Shown: positions 25,499 to 34,658, numbered from the stretch's first letter. The stretch is DNA of 35,825 nt from Acidobacteriota bacterium (GCA_034211275.1 JAXHTF010000050.1:1-35825), one strand, 5' to 3'. The notes: generated by a model not told the origin, from the sequence alone. Numbers and translations: made by a program.

Positions 25499-28400
25499 TC
25501 ATTCGCCATTTTCGCCGTCTTCTTGCTCCGCGGTTCCCAGGACCGCGGTGGTGGTGGCTTCGAGGTGCTGACGTGCCTGAGCCTCGCTCAAAGTCTCCAC
25601 TCGATTCAGGATGGCCTGCAGCTGGCGAGCCGAAGGTCTTCGGCTGCGCGGCGCGGGCAGCCGCTGGACGTCGATCTTGCCGCTGGTGGTGAGCGGCATT
25701 TCCTCCACCGAGATCACCCGTCGGGGAACCATGAAGCGGGGCAACCGCTGGTGTAGGTACTCGCGAAGCCGCGCCGGCCGCACCAGAGAGCCTCCGGCGG
25801 GTAAGACGTAGGCCACCAACTCCTGCCGCTTCTCGGCCAGCTCGTTCCCCTGGCCATCCTCGGTCGCCACCACGCTCCGCAGCACCACCACCGCCTGCGC
25901 CACCTCCGGATGTTCCTCCAGAGCCGACGCCACCTCTCCCAACTCGATGCGGTAGCCGTGGAGCTTGACTTGCCGGTCGCGGCGCCCGAGGAAGCGCAGG
26001 CGTCCGCGGGCATCCCAGCGCACCAGGTCGCCGGTGCGGTAGAGCCGGTCCCCTGGAGAATCCTCGGTGCACCAGGGATCCGGCACGAAACGGTCGGCGG
26101 TGAGGCCAGGGCGCCGGAGATAGCCCCGGGCCAGCCCTTCCCCACCGATGAACAGCTCTCCTACCACTCCCGTGGGCACCGGCCGCCGATGGGCGTCCAG
26201 CACGTAGAAACGGGTGTGAGCCAAGGGCCGACCGATGGCCACCGGCGCCTCCACCTCCTCCACCCGTTGCGCCGACGACCACACGGTGGTCTCGGTGGGA
26301 CCGTAGAGATTCCACACATCCCCGGTGGCCAGGAGCTCCTTGGCCAGATCCGGCGGCAGAGCTTCCCCACCGCTGAGGATGCGCAATCCGGTGGGCGGCA
26401 TCCAGCCCGCTGCCAGGAGCATGCGCCAGGTCGCCGGCGTGGCTTGCAGCCACCGCGGCTTCACCCGGCGGATCAACTCCGCCAGCCGGTGTCCGTCGTG
26501 AACCTCTTCTTCGTCGGCGATCCACACGCAGCCTCCCGTCGCCAGCGGCGCCAGAAGCTCCAGGATCGAGATGTCGAAGCTGAGGGTGGTGAGCGCGACC
26601 GTATCGCCACCGTAGGGAAGCACGGTCGCCATGGCCGTCACCAGGTTGGATAGGGAACGATGCCGGACCTGCACTCCCTTGGGAGCACCGGCAGAGCCGG
26701 AAGTATACAAGATATAGGCAAGATTCTCCAGTGCGAATTCGCCTAGCTCTTGCACCTCGTCAGCTCGGCCCGCTTCTGACGAGGACCAAGCCTCGGACCG
26801 AAGGTTCACCGTCGTCCAGCCCCGGAGTAGCTCCTCCGGCAGCAAGCCCGACTCTGTCACCACCACCGTCAGCCCGGCGTCGGCGGCCATGGCCTCCAAG
26901 CGCCGGCGAGGATAGGTCGGGTCCAGGGGCAGATAGGCGGCGCCGGCCCGCAACACGCCGAGCAGCGCCACCGGTAGCTGCAGCGACCGGCGCACCGCCA
27001 AACCGACAACGCTCCCCGGCCCCAAACCCATCGACCGCAGGCGGGCCGCCAGTCGTCCGCTTCCCTCCACCAGCTCCCCATAGGTGAGGCGTTCCTCAGC
27101 CCGGCGCACCGCCGGTGCCGACGGACGAGCGGCGGCGACACGGAGGATCTCGGTCATCACCGGCACCGAGGGCAACACCGGCGCCGGACCGACGGACTCC
27201 ACCGTCAGCTGGTGACGCTGAGCCGCGCTGAGCAAATCCCGGCAATCCAGCGGGCCTTCGCCGCCGGTGGCCAGGAGCTCCAGGGCGCGGTCGAAGAATC
27301 CTCTCAACGAGCGCAGCTGAGCAGAACCGACGCGGCGCTGATCCGCCGTCAGGCTGAGCTCCAGCCGTCCGTTGACGGGGTGCAGATTGAAGTCCGCGCG
27401 CAACGGGAAGTGCGTGCGGTCGAGGCCGGCGGCGTCCTTCCAACGCAGGCTTTGGAGATCCTGAGCGCGCTCCAGCACGTGGAAGTGGGTGAAGTTGAAC
27501 ACCACGTCCACCAGGTTCTCCTTACCCCACTGCCCCTGCAGCATGGCGAAGGGATACCGCCGGTGCGGCCAGGCGTCGCGCTCCGTCTGCCACACTCGGC
27601 TCACCAGCTCCCGAGGCCCGCCGCCTTCCAGGTCGAGGCGCAACGGAAGCAGGTTCATGTGCATACCGAGGGTGGCGGCGGCACCGGGGAGCCCGGGCCG
27701 GCCGTTGGACTCCACCACCGTGACCACCTCCCGAGTTCCTCCGAGACGCCCCAAGGCCAGCCCGTGGGCCGCCAACAACGCGTGTTTGAGAGAGCCACCG
27801 GCGCTCTCCCCCAATGCCTCCAGCGCCGCCCGCCGCTGCTCCGACACTTCCAGGCTGAGCACCTCCACGCCCTCCGCCGCCGAGGCCTCGTACCAACGGG
27901 GTAGCCGCTGCGCCGCCGCCCCAGACAGCGTGCGCTGCCAGAACTCCCGGGCCGGGCTCTCCTCCGCCTCCAGCTCGGCGGCGATGAAGGCGCGGAACGG
28001 GGCCGGCGGCGGCAGCTCCGGTGGCACGCTGGCGCTCAGCTGGCGGTCGTAGCGCAACAAGACTTCGGTCATCAGCGACGCGGCGCTCCAGCCGTCCAGT
28101 ACCGCGTCCAAGAAGCTCAGAGCGACCATCATCTCGCCCCGCGGCAGGCGCAACAGGAAGAAGCGCACCAAGGGGGGGCGCAGCCAGTCGAGAGGACGGC
28201 GCTGCTCTTCTTCCAGGAAGCGCTCCACCTGCCACTGCGGGGATTGCTCCGCCGGAGACCGAAAGTCCAACACCTCCACCTTCGCCGGCGCCTCCCGAGC
28301 CACCCATTGCAAAGGCTGGGAGTACGTGGCCCAATCGAATCCGGTGCGCAGCATCTCGTGGCGCTGGATGCACTGAGCCACTGCCTGACGCAAGAGCGAG

Positions 28401-31400
28401 GGTTCCGCCGGGCCCTCCAACCGGCAGAGGAAGATATTGCGATAGAGCGGCGAGGAAGGCTCGAACTGAGCGTGGAAGAGCACCCCCTGCTGGGCGCTGG
28501 CCAGCGGAAAGGCGGCCTCCACGCCCTGCGGTAATCGCCGCCGGTCCGCCTCGGAGATCAGCTCGAAGGGCCCCGGCACCAGCGTGGAGGAAGGCTCCAT
28601 CCCCGGCATCCCCTCCTCGAGCTCCGGAGATCGCTGCAGACGCTCCGCCAGAGCCCGGGCGCCGGTAAAGCGGTAGATCTCCTCCAGCTCCACCTGCCAC
28701 CCCAGGGCCGCCAGCTCGGACCGTACCCGCAGACTGAGAATGGAGTCGCCGCCGAGGCGGAAGAAATCATCGTCGACGCCGGGGTCCTGCACCCCCAAGA
28801 CCCGCCGCCAGGCCTCCAGCAACGCCGTCTCCGCCTCCGTCATCGGCCCGGAGGGCGGCCTCCGCCGAGAGCTGCGCCGGGGTGGTGGCGGCAGAGAGCG
28901 GCGATCGACCTTGCCGCTGGCTGTACGGGGCAGCACCGGCAAAGGAACGAAGATCGCTGGCACCATGTAGGCCGGCAGACGCCCCGCCAGGTAGCCCCGC
29001 ATTTGCTCCTCCAACTCTCCCGGCAGCCCATCTTCGCCGGCGGCAGGCTCCACGTAGGCCACCAGCTGGCCGACCCCTTGCCGGCGGTTGGTGAAGCGGC
29101 GCATTCCCGACATATCCGCCACCGGAACGCCCCCCGTGCCCTCCCCGGGCGCTCCCGCGGCGGCTCTGAGCAAGGGTCTCCCGCCCCCCGACGGGCTGCC
29201 CTGAAGCCACACCACCGCCGCCGCCGCCACCGCCGGGTGCCCGAGGAGAGCGTTCTCCACCTCTCCGGGCTCCAGACGCTGGCCGCGCACCTTGATCTGT
29301 TGGTCCCGACGGCGCAGGAAAACCACCGCGCCGTCCCGGCGGCGAAGACCGAGATCACCGGTGAGATACAGCCGGGCCCCGGGCACCGGCGCTTCGCCGT
29401 CGGGGATGAAGCTCTCGGCGGTCCGGCGAGGTTCGCCGAGGTAACCCCGAGCCAACCCTACGCCGCCGATGGCCAGCTCACCGGTGGTCCCAAGGGCCAC
29501 CGGCCACCAGCGGGGATCTAACAGGCGCAGATAGAGATTGGCGATGGGACGGCCGATGGGCACCGGCTCGTCCTCGAGCTCCAGCGTCTCACCGCAGCGC
29601 CAGGCGGTGACGTCGATGGCCGCCTCGGTCGGTCCATAGAGGTTGTGCAACTCCGCCCTCCGAGGAAGCTTCATCCGACACCGCTGTTCAAGAGTCCGCG
29701 GCAGGGCCTCGCCGCTGGCGATGACCCAATGCAGCCGCCGACAGTGAGCCACCGCCGGTTCGTCGATCCAAACCGCCAGCATGGAGGGCACGAAATGGGC
29801 CACGGTAATGTCCTGGCGGGCCATCAGCTCCGCCATCCGAGTGCTGTCACGGTGGCTGCCCGGAGGCGCCAGCACCATCTGAGCTCCCGCCAGCAGGGGC
29901 CACAACAGCTCCCACAGGGAGACGTCGAAGGTCGCCGCAGTCTTGTGCAAAACCCGATCCTCGGTCCCCAGAGGAAATGCCCGCTGCATCCACAGCAGAC
30001 GATTGAGCAGTGCACCGTGGGTATTGATCACCGCCTTCGGCCGGCCGGTGGATCCGGAGGTGTAGAGCACGTAGGCGGCGGCAGCATCGTCGATGCCGCC
30101 GACGCTCCCCCCTTCGTCCGCCTCCGTGGCAATACCGGTGGCGGAGTAGGGAGCCTCCCAGGCCTCCAGATCGAGGTAGCGGTGAGCCGGCACGTCCACC
30201 GGCAGCGGTCCCTCCCCGAGCACCAACAGCGCCGCCGAATCCTCCAGGCAGTCGCCCCACCGCCGCGCCGGGCCCAGGGGATCCAGGGGCAGGTAGGCGG
30301 CGCCGGCCTGGAGGATGGCGAGGAGCGCTACGACCCGCCGAGGGCCCCGCTCCAGCAGCGTCGCCACCACGGTCTCGGCCCCTGCCCCGCGGCGGCTCAA
30401 CAGTCCGGCGAGGGCCTGGACCCGCAGCCAGAGCTCCCCGTAGCTGACCTGCTCCTCGGTCTCCCCTCCCCCACGAAACCAGCGCAAGGCCACCGCCCCG
30501 GGCTGCCGGCGGGCGTGACGAGCTACCCAGGCGGGGACCCGCGGCACCGCCCCGAGGCCATCCCGCCAGCCCCGCCATTCCACGGCGGTATCCGCGCTCT
30601 CCAACCGCAGTTGATGCCTTTCCCCCGCGGTGAGCAGCGGCAGTCGGCTTACCGGCGACGCCGGCTGCCGGAGCCCAGCGGTCAGAAGGGTCTCCAACTG
30701 GCGCAGCAGGCGATGGGCGGTGGTGGCGTCGAAGAGGTCCGCGTCGCGTTCCAGACGGAGCATCCAGGCTCGCCGAGACTGGCCGGCCGCCGCGGCTTCT
30801 CCCCGGTGATCGATCACCGGAGCCGCCAGCAGGGAGAGATCGAATTGGGCTCCGCCGGGATCCACCGCCAGAGAACGGACCTGGAGCCGATGGCCCTCCG
30901 AAGGACGGCCGGAGGCAGTCGGGCCTCGGCGAGGATCGGACTCCAGGACCTCGGTCTCGGCAGCCCATTCCCCCGACGTGGCGACGGTCCAAGGGAACGG
31001 CCCACCGTCGGTGCCCAAGAGCAGCTCGCCCACCGCCAGCCGACGCCCCGGAGGCCGCTGAAAGCCCACCAGCGCCTGGAAAAGGGGCGAACGGGTATTG
31101 CCCCGGGGGACCTCCAGCTGATCCACCACTTGCTGGAAGGGATAACGCCGGTGGGCCAGAGCCTGCAGGACCTCGCTGCTGGTCTCCTCCACCACCTCTG
31201 AGAACGGCTTGCCCGGAGCCGCCACGGAGCGCAACACCAACGGATTGACCCGGTAACCAGCGGAATCCGGCGGCCGGCGATGCTCGCCGGCGATGGTCCC
31301 CAGGGCGAAGCTCCACTGCTCCGACCAGCGGGCCAGGAGTACTTCCCAGGCCGTGGTCAAGATGGCGAAGGGCGTGACCGCCCAGGCCGCCGCCGCGCCC

Positions 31401-34400
31401 TCCAGCCGGTCCACGAGATCGGGAGACAGAGTCCGGAAGGTCCGCCCCCCGAGGCCGTTGCCGTCTCGCCGCGGGCGATCCGTGGGCAGGGCCAAGGGTT
31501 GGGGTGGCGGAGTCAGCCGCCGGCGCCAGAAATCGAGCTCCCGCCGCGCCGCTTCGCTGCGCAGCCAGCGTTCTCGGGAGCGCACCTCCGAGGCCCAAGA
31601 ACGCACAGCCGGCAGCGACAGGCGGCTCCAGGGTTCTCGCAGCCAGGGCTCGGGATCACCGGCGGCCAAGGCGGCGGCGGTCCAGCGCAGCACTTCCTCC
31701 ACCAGCAACTCCATGGACGCCAGATCCGCTACCAGATGGTGCACCACCAGCAGCCAACCCACGGTTCCTCCCCGGCGCCAGCCGCGGAGCCGCCAGGGCG
31801 TTCCCTTCTCCAGCTCGAAGCGCTCCCGGGCCGCGGCTTCGAGACGCCGCTGCAGCTCCTCCTCACCGGCCTCGCCGGAATCCAGATCCCCCCACGACTC
31901 CCAATCCACCACCGTGCCCCCCAACCGCTGCCGGGGAACGCCGCCGGGGGCGGTGAAGGTCGCCCCCAGGGTCTCGTGGCGTTGGATCAGCCATCGAGCC
32001 AAGGCTCCGCCGAAGCGGTCCAGATCCAACCGGGACGAAGGCTCGCCCTCCTCTCCCGCCCTCTCCGGCCGAGCCTCCAAGGCCACGGCGAGGTGGTAGG
32101 CGGTGCTCTCCGGCTCCAGCCGCTGCAGGAAGTAGAGGGCCCGCTGCCCGGCGGTGAGGGGTAGCTCGACCTCGCCACCCCCGGACACCGCCTCCCGCCG
32201 TTGCTTCGGTGTCTGCGCCAGGCGGCGAGCCAGCTCGCCGATGGAATCCGCGGCGAGGGCCTCGAAGCTCCTCAGATCCCGGTCCAGGGTGTCTTCGATC
32301 CAGCCCTCCAGCTGCGCCGCCGCCAGGGAGTCGAGGCCGTGGGCGGCCAGGGAGCGCCGGGGATCCACCGCCGCCACATCGACTCCCAGACGCCGAGCGA
32401 CCTCCGCCACCAGCCGGGTTTCCAGCTCCCGCGAGACCTGGTCTACCCTCGCCTCGAGGGTCCCGTTCTCACCAGCCCCAACTTTGACCAGGTCGGCCTC
32501 GGCGGGCCCAGCCTCGACAAATTCGGCCTCGAAGGTGCCAGCCTCGAAGGTGCCAGCCTCGAAGGTGCCAGCCTCGAAGGTGCCAGCTTCGACGCTACCG
32601 CTCTCCGGAGCTCCGCCGACGCCAACATCTTCGGCGGCACCGGTTTCCGGTGCCCGCCGGGCCTGCGCCAACACCGTCAGCTCCCCGGCCAGATATCGAC
32701 GCCGGCACTCGCCCCGGCGAACCTTGCCGCTGCTGGTGCGGGGTATTGAAGCCGGCGGCACCAACACTACGGTCGCCGCCGCGCCCAACCCCCGCGCCAC
32801 CTCCTCCGCCAACCGCCGAGGGAGCTCCGGCGACCCGCCATCTTGGAGCTCCTGGGCCATGCGCCGGTGACCACGGTCCAGCTCCTGCACCACCACCAGC
32901 CCTTCTCCCCGACCCTCTCGATCCACCCCGAAGGCCGCCGCCGCGCCCACCGCCAGGCGAGGATCCGCGGCTCCGGCGATCTCCTCCACGTCCTGAGGGT
33001 GGATGTTGCGCCCGCGCAGGATGATCAAATCCTTGAGGCGCCCGGTGAGGAAAAGCTCCCCGGACTCCAGGAATCCGAGGTCCCCGGTGCGCAAATAACC
33101 CCGGGGAGATTCGGTGGGGCCCGCCGCCGGCAGCGCGTGGAAGAGCTCGGCGGTGGCCGACGGGCGGCGCCAATAGCCCTGCGCCACCGACGGCCCTCGC
33201 AGCCACAACTCCCCCACCTGCCCCGGTCCCAGGGGCTCGCCGGTGGCCGGATTGACCACCAGAAGCTGCTGCCGCCGATCCGGAGGGCCGCAGGACACTA
33301 GCCGGCGGCGCTCCGGCCTCTCGTGAGGAGGAGAAACGGCCGGGGCCTCGGAATCTCCCGGACTCCAGGCCTCCACCCGCTGCTGCTCCAGAGCCGCGGC
33401 ATCGAGCTCGAGAATGCGCGGGGCCTCCTCGTGGGCGACACCGCTCACCAAGAGAGTCGATTCCGCCAGCCCATAGCACGGCAGCAGCGCCCGGGAGGAG
33501 AAGCCTTGGCCGGCGAAGGCCCGCCGGAAGCGTTCCAGGGTTGCCGCCTGCACCGGTTCGGCGCCGCAGAAGGCGACACGCCAGGAGGAGAGATCCAGAC
33601 CTTCCTTGTCCTCCTCCGACAGGCTCTCGGCGCACAGCCGATAGGCAAAGTTGGGCGCGCCGCTGAGGGTCGCCCGATGGCGAGAGATCATGCGCAGCCA
33701 GCGCGCCGGCCGGCGCAGGAAGGAGGTGGGGGACATGAGCCAGGCGCTGGCGCCGAGGAAGAGGGGATGCAGAAGGGTGCCGATGAGCCCCATGTCGTGG
33801 TGCGGCGGTAGCCAGCTGGCCACTACGTCCCGGTCGCTGGAGCCGAAACACCGGCGGATGGCTCGCTGGTTGCTGAGCAGGTTCTGGTGCGTCACCACCA
33901 CCCCCCGAGGCTCGGCGGTGGAGCCGGAGGTGTATTGGAGCAGCGCTACCGTCTTGGGATGGGGCGGCCCCCATTCGATCTCCGAGACCGACTGCGGAGC
34001 CTCGTCCCGCTCCTCGCCCCCAGGCCCGGGACCATCTACCAACGGCACCTCCAGCCGCAGCAGCTCCGGCGCGAGTCCGTCCGACGCCAGTCCCTCCGGC
34101 GCCAGTCCCTCCGGCGTTAGGCCTTCGCCGGCGAGCACCAGGGCCGCCGCGGCACCGCAGTCCGCGGCGATCCCCTGCAACCGATCCGCTCCCCTGCCCG
34201 GCGGCGGTACTGGCACCGCAATGGCCCCGGCATAGAAACAGGCGAAGAGAGCGACGGGGAGCTCCAGCCCCGGCGGCAGGGCCAGCAGCACCGGCCGGCC
34301 GGTGAGGTCGTGCTGGCGGAGGCGCCGGGCCAGGTGGGTGGCGCGGCGATGGAGTCCACCGAAGGTCAGCTGCCGGGAGGCTCTCTCGCCGTCCGTCAAA

Positions 34401-34474
34401 AAGCCGTAGAGGCGCCGTTCGCCGCGTTCCTCGGCGTGGCGCTGGGCAATCTCTACGAGGGTCGAGGCCTTCAG
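25499..34474 (-). CDS. FAAL-NRPS: FAAL-ACP-C-A(Ser)-T-C*(no His)-A(Gly), no final carrier
   Basis: This 2991-residue starter enzyme activates a fatty acid and joins it to serine. FAAL spans about 1-600 (YTSGSTAEPRG at 181, FLRRPARWLR, YLRTGDLG, Lys584). ACP has GLDSLAAAQ (Ser716). C1 has HHLVADL at 912. A1 has YTSGSTGRPKA at 1471, FDVSLWE at 1516 and Lys1855; its code D-V-W-H-I-S-L-I-D-K indicates Ser. T1 has GGDSI (Ser1911). C2 reads LDAVLDG, with Asp2123 in place of the catalytic His. A2 has YTSGSAGAPKG at 2590, FDISILE at 2633 and Lys2933; its code D-I-L-Q-L-G-L-V-W-K indicates Gly. After A10 only 58 residues remain, with LSEAQARQHL and no carrier domain. The start is placed at CTG 34474: it is the only NTG codon in frame between the TGA at 34631 and a TTG at 34399, it has AAGGAG 8 bases upstream, and LKASTLVEIAQRHAEE aligns with the start of the second FAAL (TKAQTFVDVLQRRAQE). 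Starting at 34399 would cut a conserved helix. Two pentapeptide repeats lie at 118-137 and 626-675. Confidence 0.95.
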   Translation of the reverse strand: MKASTLVEIAQRHAEERGERRLYGFLTDGERASRQLTFGGLHRRATHLARRLRQHDLTGRPVLLALPPGLELPVALFACFYAGAIAVPVPPPGRGADRLQGIAADCGAAAALVLAGEGLTPEGLAPEGLASDGLAPELLRLEVPLVDGPGPGGEERDEAPQSVSEIEWGPPHPKTVALLQYTSGSTAEPRGVVVTHQNLLSNQRAIRRCFGSSDRDVVASWLPPHHDMGLIGTLLHPLFLGASAWLMSPTSFLRRPARWLRMISRHRATLSGAPNFAYRLCAESLSEEDKEGLDLSSWRVAFCGAEPVQAATLERFRRAFAGQGFSSRALLPCYGLAESTLLVSGVAHEEAPRILELDAAALEQQRVEAWSPGDSEAPAVSPPHERPERRRLVSCGPPDRRQQLLVVNPATGEPLGPGQVGELWLRGPSVAQGYWRRPSATAELFHALPAAGPTESPRGYLRTGDLGFLESGELFLTGRLKDLIILRGRNIHPQDVEEIAGAADPRLAVGAAAAFGVDREGRGEGLVVVQELDRGHRRMAQELQDGGSPELPRRLAEEVARGLGAAATVVLVPPASIPRTSSGKVRRGECRRRYLAGELTVLAQARRAPETGAAEDVGVGGAPESGSVEAGTFEAGTFEAGTFEAGTFEAEFVEAGPAEADLVKVGAGENGTLEARVDQVSRELETRLVAEVARRLGVDVAAVDPRRSLAAHGLDSLAAAQLEGWIEDTLDRDLRSFEALAADSIGELARRLAQTPKQRREAVSGGGEVELPLTAGQRALYFLQRLEPESTAYHLAVALEARPERAGEEGEPSSRLDLDRFGGALARWLIQRHETLGATFTAPGGVPRQRLGGTVVDWESWGDLDSGEAGEEELQRRLEAAARERFELEKGTPWRLRGWRRGGTVGWLLVVHHLVADLASMELLVEEVLRWTAAALAAGDPEPWLREPWSRLSLPAVRSWASEVRSRERWLRSEAARRELDFWRRRLTPPPQPLALPTDRPRRDGNGLGGRTFRTLSPDLVDRLEGAAAAWAVTPFAILTTAWEVLLARWSEQWSFALGTIAGEHRRPPDSAGYRVNPLVLRSVAAPGKPFSEVVEETSSEVLQALAHRRYPFQQVVDQLEVPRGNTRSPLFQALVGFQRPPGRRLAVGELLLGTDGGPFPWTVATSGEWAAETEVLESDPRRGPTASGRPSEGHRLQVRSLAVDPGGAQFDLSLLAAPVIDHRGEAAAAGQSRRAWMLRLERDADLFDATTAHRLLRQLETLLTAGLRQPASPVSRLPLLTAGERHQLRLESADTAVEWRGWRDGLGAVPRVPAWVARHARRQPGAVALRWFRGGGETEEQVSYGELWLRVQALAGLLSRRGAGAETVVATLLERGPRRVVALLAILQAGAAYLPLDPLGPARRWGDCLEDSAALLVLGEGPLPVDVPAHRYLDLEAWEAPYSATGIATEADEGGSVGGIDDAAAAYVLYTSGSTGRPKAVINTHGALLNRLLWMQRAFPLGTEDRVLHKTAATFDVSLWELLWPLLAGAQMVLAPPGSHRDSTRMAELMARQDITVAHFVPSMLAVWIDEPAVAHCRRLHWVIASGEALPRTLEQRCRMKLPRRAELHNLYGPTEAAIDVTAWRCGETLELEDEPVPIGRPIANLYLRLLDPRWWPVALGTTGELAIGGVGLARGYLGEPRRTAESFIPDGEAPVPGARLYLTGDLGLRRRDGAVVFLRRRDQQIKVRGQRLEPGEVENALLGHPAVAAAAVVWLQGSPSGGGRPLLRAAAGAPGEGTGGVPVADMSGMRRFTNRRQGVGQLVAYVEPAAGEDGLPGELEEQMRGYLAGRLPAYMVPAIFVPLPVLPRTASGKVDRRSLPPPPRRSSRRRPPSGPMTEAETALLEAWRRVLGVQDPGVDDDFFRLGGDSILSLRVRSELAALGWQVELEEIYRFTGARALAERLQRSPELEEGMPGMEPSSTLVPGPFELISEADRRRLPQGVEAAFPLASAQQGVLFHAQFEPSSPLYRNIFLCRLEGPAEPSLLRQAVAQCIQRHEMLRTGFDWATYSQPLQWVAREAPAKVEVLDFRSPAEQSPQWQVERFLEEEQRRPLDWLRPPLVRFFLLRLPRGEMMVALSFLDAVLDGWSAASLMTEVLLRYDRQLSASVPPELPPPAPFRAFIAAELEAEESPAREFWQRTLSGAAAQRLPRWYEASAAEGVEVLSLEVSEQRRAALEALGESAGGSLKHALLAAHGLALGRLGGTREVVTVVESNGRPGLPGAAATLGMHMNLLPLRLDLEGGGPRELVSRVWQTERDAWPHRRYPFAMLQGQWGKENLVDVVFNFTHFHVLERAQDLQSLRWKDAAGLDRTHFPLRADFNLHPVNGRLELSLTADQRRVGSAQLRSLRGFFDRALELLATGGEGPLDCRDLLSAAQRHQLTVESVGPAPVLPSVPVMTEILRVAAARPSAPAVRRAEERLTYGELVEGSGRLAARLRSMGLGPGSVVGLAVRRSLQLPVALLGVLRAGAAYLPLDPTYPRRRLEAMAADAGLTVVVTESGLLPEELLRGWTTVNLRSEAWSSSEAGRADEVQELGEFALENLAYILYTSGSAGAPKGVQVRHRSLSNLVTAMATVLPYGGDTVALTTLSFDISILELLAPLATGGCVWIADEEEVHDGHRLAELIRRVKPRWLQATPATWRMLLAAGWMPPTGLRILSGGEALPPDLAKELLATGDVWNLYGPTETTVWSSAQRVEEVEAPVAIGRPLAHTRFYVLDAHRRPVPTGVVGELFIGGEGLARGYLRRPGLTADRFVPDPWCTEDSPGDRLYRTGDLVRWDARGRLRFLGRRDRQVKLHGYRIELGEVASALEEHPEVAQAVVVLRSVVATEDGQGNELAEKRQELVAYVLPAGGSLVRPARLREYLHQRLPRFMVPRRVISVEEMPLTTSGKIDVQRLPAPRSRRPSARQLQAILNRVETLSEAQARQHLEATTTAVLGTAEQEDGENGE
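32450..32599 (-). repeat. 15-base coding minisatellite, ten pentapeptide units between FAAL and ACP
   Basis: Ten consecutive 15-base units encode GSVEA, four exact GTFEA copies, EFVEA, GPAEA, DLVKV, GAGEN and GTLEA (residues 626-675 of the FAAL-NRPS). The four central units are identical at DNA level, showing recent expansion, while the outer units have decayed. The array forms an acidic linker between the fatty-acyl-AMP ligase and its acyl carrier domain. Confidence 0.92.
34064..34123 (-). repeat. 15-base coding minisatellite in the FAAL N-terminal subdomain (4 units)
   Basis: Four 15-base units encode GLTPE, GLAPE, GLASD and GLAPE (residues 118-137 of the FAAL-NRPS). The units are similar but not identical on the DNA level. 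The second FAAL in the locus has no equivalent insert at this place, so this looks like a lineage-specific loop expansion on the enzyme surface. Confidence 0.88.
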
Positions 34475-34482
34475 GGCGAGAG

Positions 34483-34488
34483 CTCCTT
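34483..34488 (-). promoter_or_regulatory. Ribosome binding site supporting the CTG start of the FAAL-NRPS
   Basis: AAGGAG on the minus strand is followed by CTCTCGCC (8 bases) and CTG at 34474-34472. This is a near-ideal Shine-Dalgarno sequence and spacing. No ATG, GTG or TTG exists in the same frame between the upstream TGA (34633-34631) and residue 26. Confidence 0.6.
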
Positions 34489-34575
34489 GCGCCCCCGGGG
34501 GGACGCCTTGGCGACCTGAGGCGGGAGTCGGGCGCCGGGAAGGGGCGGAGCTCGACCGGCTTCGAGAGCTGAGAG

Positions 34576-34626
34576 CCGCCGGGACGGCGGGCTCGGGAGT
34601 CCGAGCAACGGCGGCGCAGGGCCGCC
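34576..34626. other. Three consecutive GC-rich hairpins in the gap before the FAAL-NRPS
   Basis: The 184-base gap between the chemotaxis receptor stop and the FAAL-NRPS start contains three perfect inverted repeats on the plus strand: CCGCCG/CGGCGG with a 3-base loop (34576-34590), CTCGG/CCGAG with a 4-base loop (34592-34605) and GGCGGC/GCCGCC with a 5-base loop (34610-34626). None has a T-run, so they are not classical intrinsic terminators. They may aid factor-dependent termination behind the receptor gene or may simply reflect GC-rich DNA. I see no convincing promoter in this gap. Confidence 0.3.
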
Positions 34627-34658
34627 GGAATCAGCGCACGACCTCTGCCCCAGGTGGG

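Noticed and set aside
25499-25680. Frameshifted or broken carrier domain after the Gly A domain
   Set aside because: The sequence after GKID runs in frame into a tail like those of two neighbouring proteins, and no GGxS-type carrier motif appears in any minus-strand frame in the following gap.
32450-32599. CRISPR-like array
   Set aside because: Units are 15 bases, contiguous, without spacers, and in frame within a coding sequence.
34397-34399. TTG as start codon of the FAAL-NRPS
   Set aside because: It lies inside the conserved FAAL N terminus (LYGFLTDGE) and has no Shine-Dalgarno sequence; the CTG 75 bases upstream has one and matches the second FAAL.
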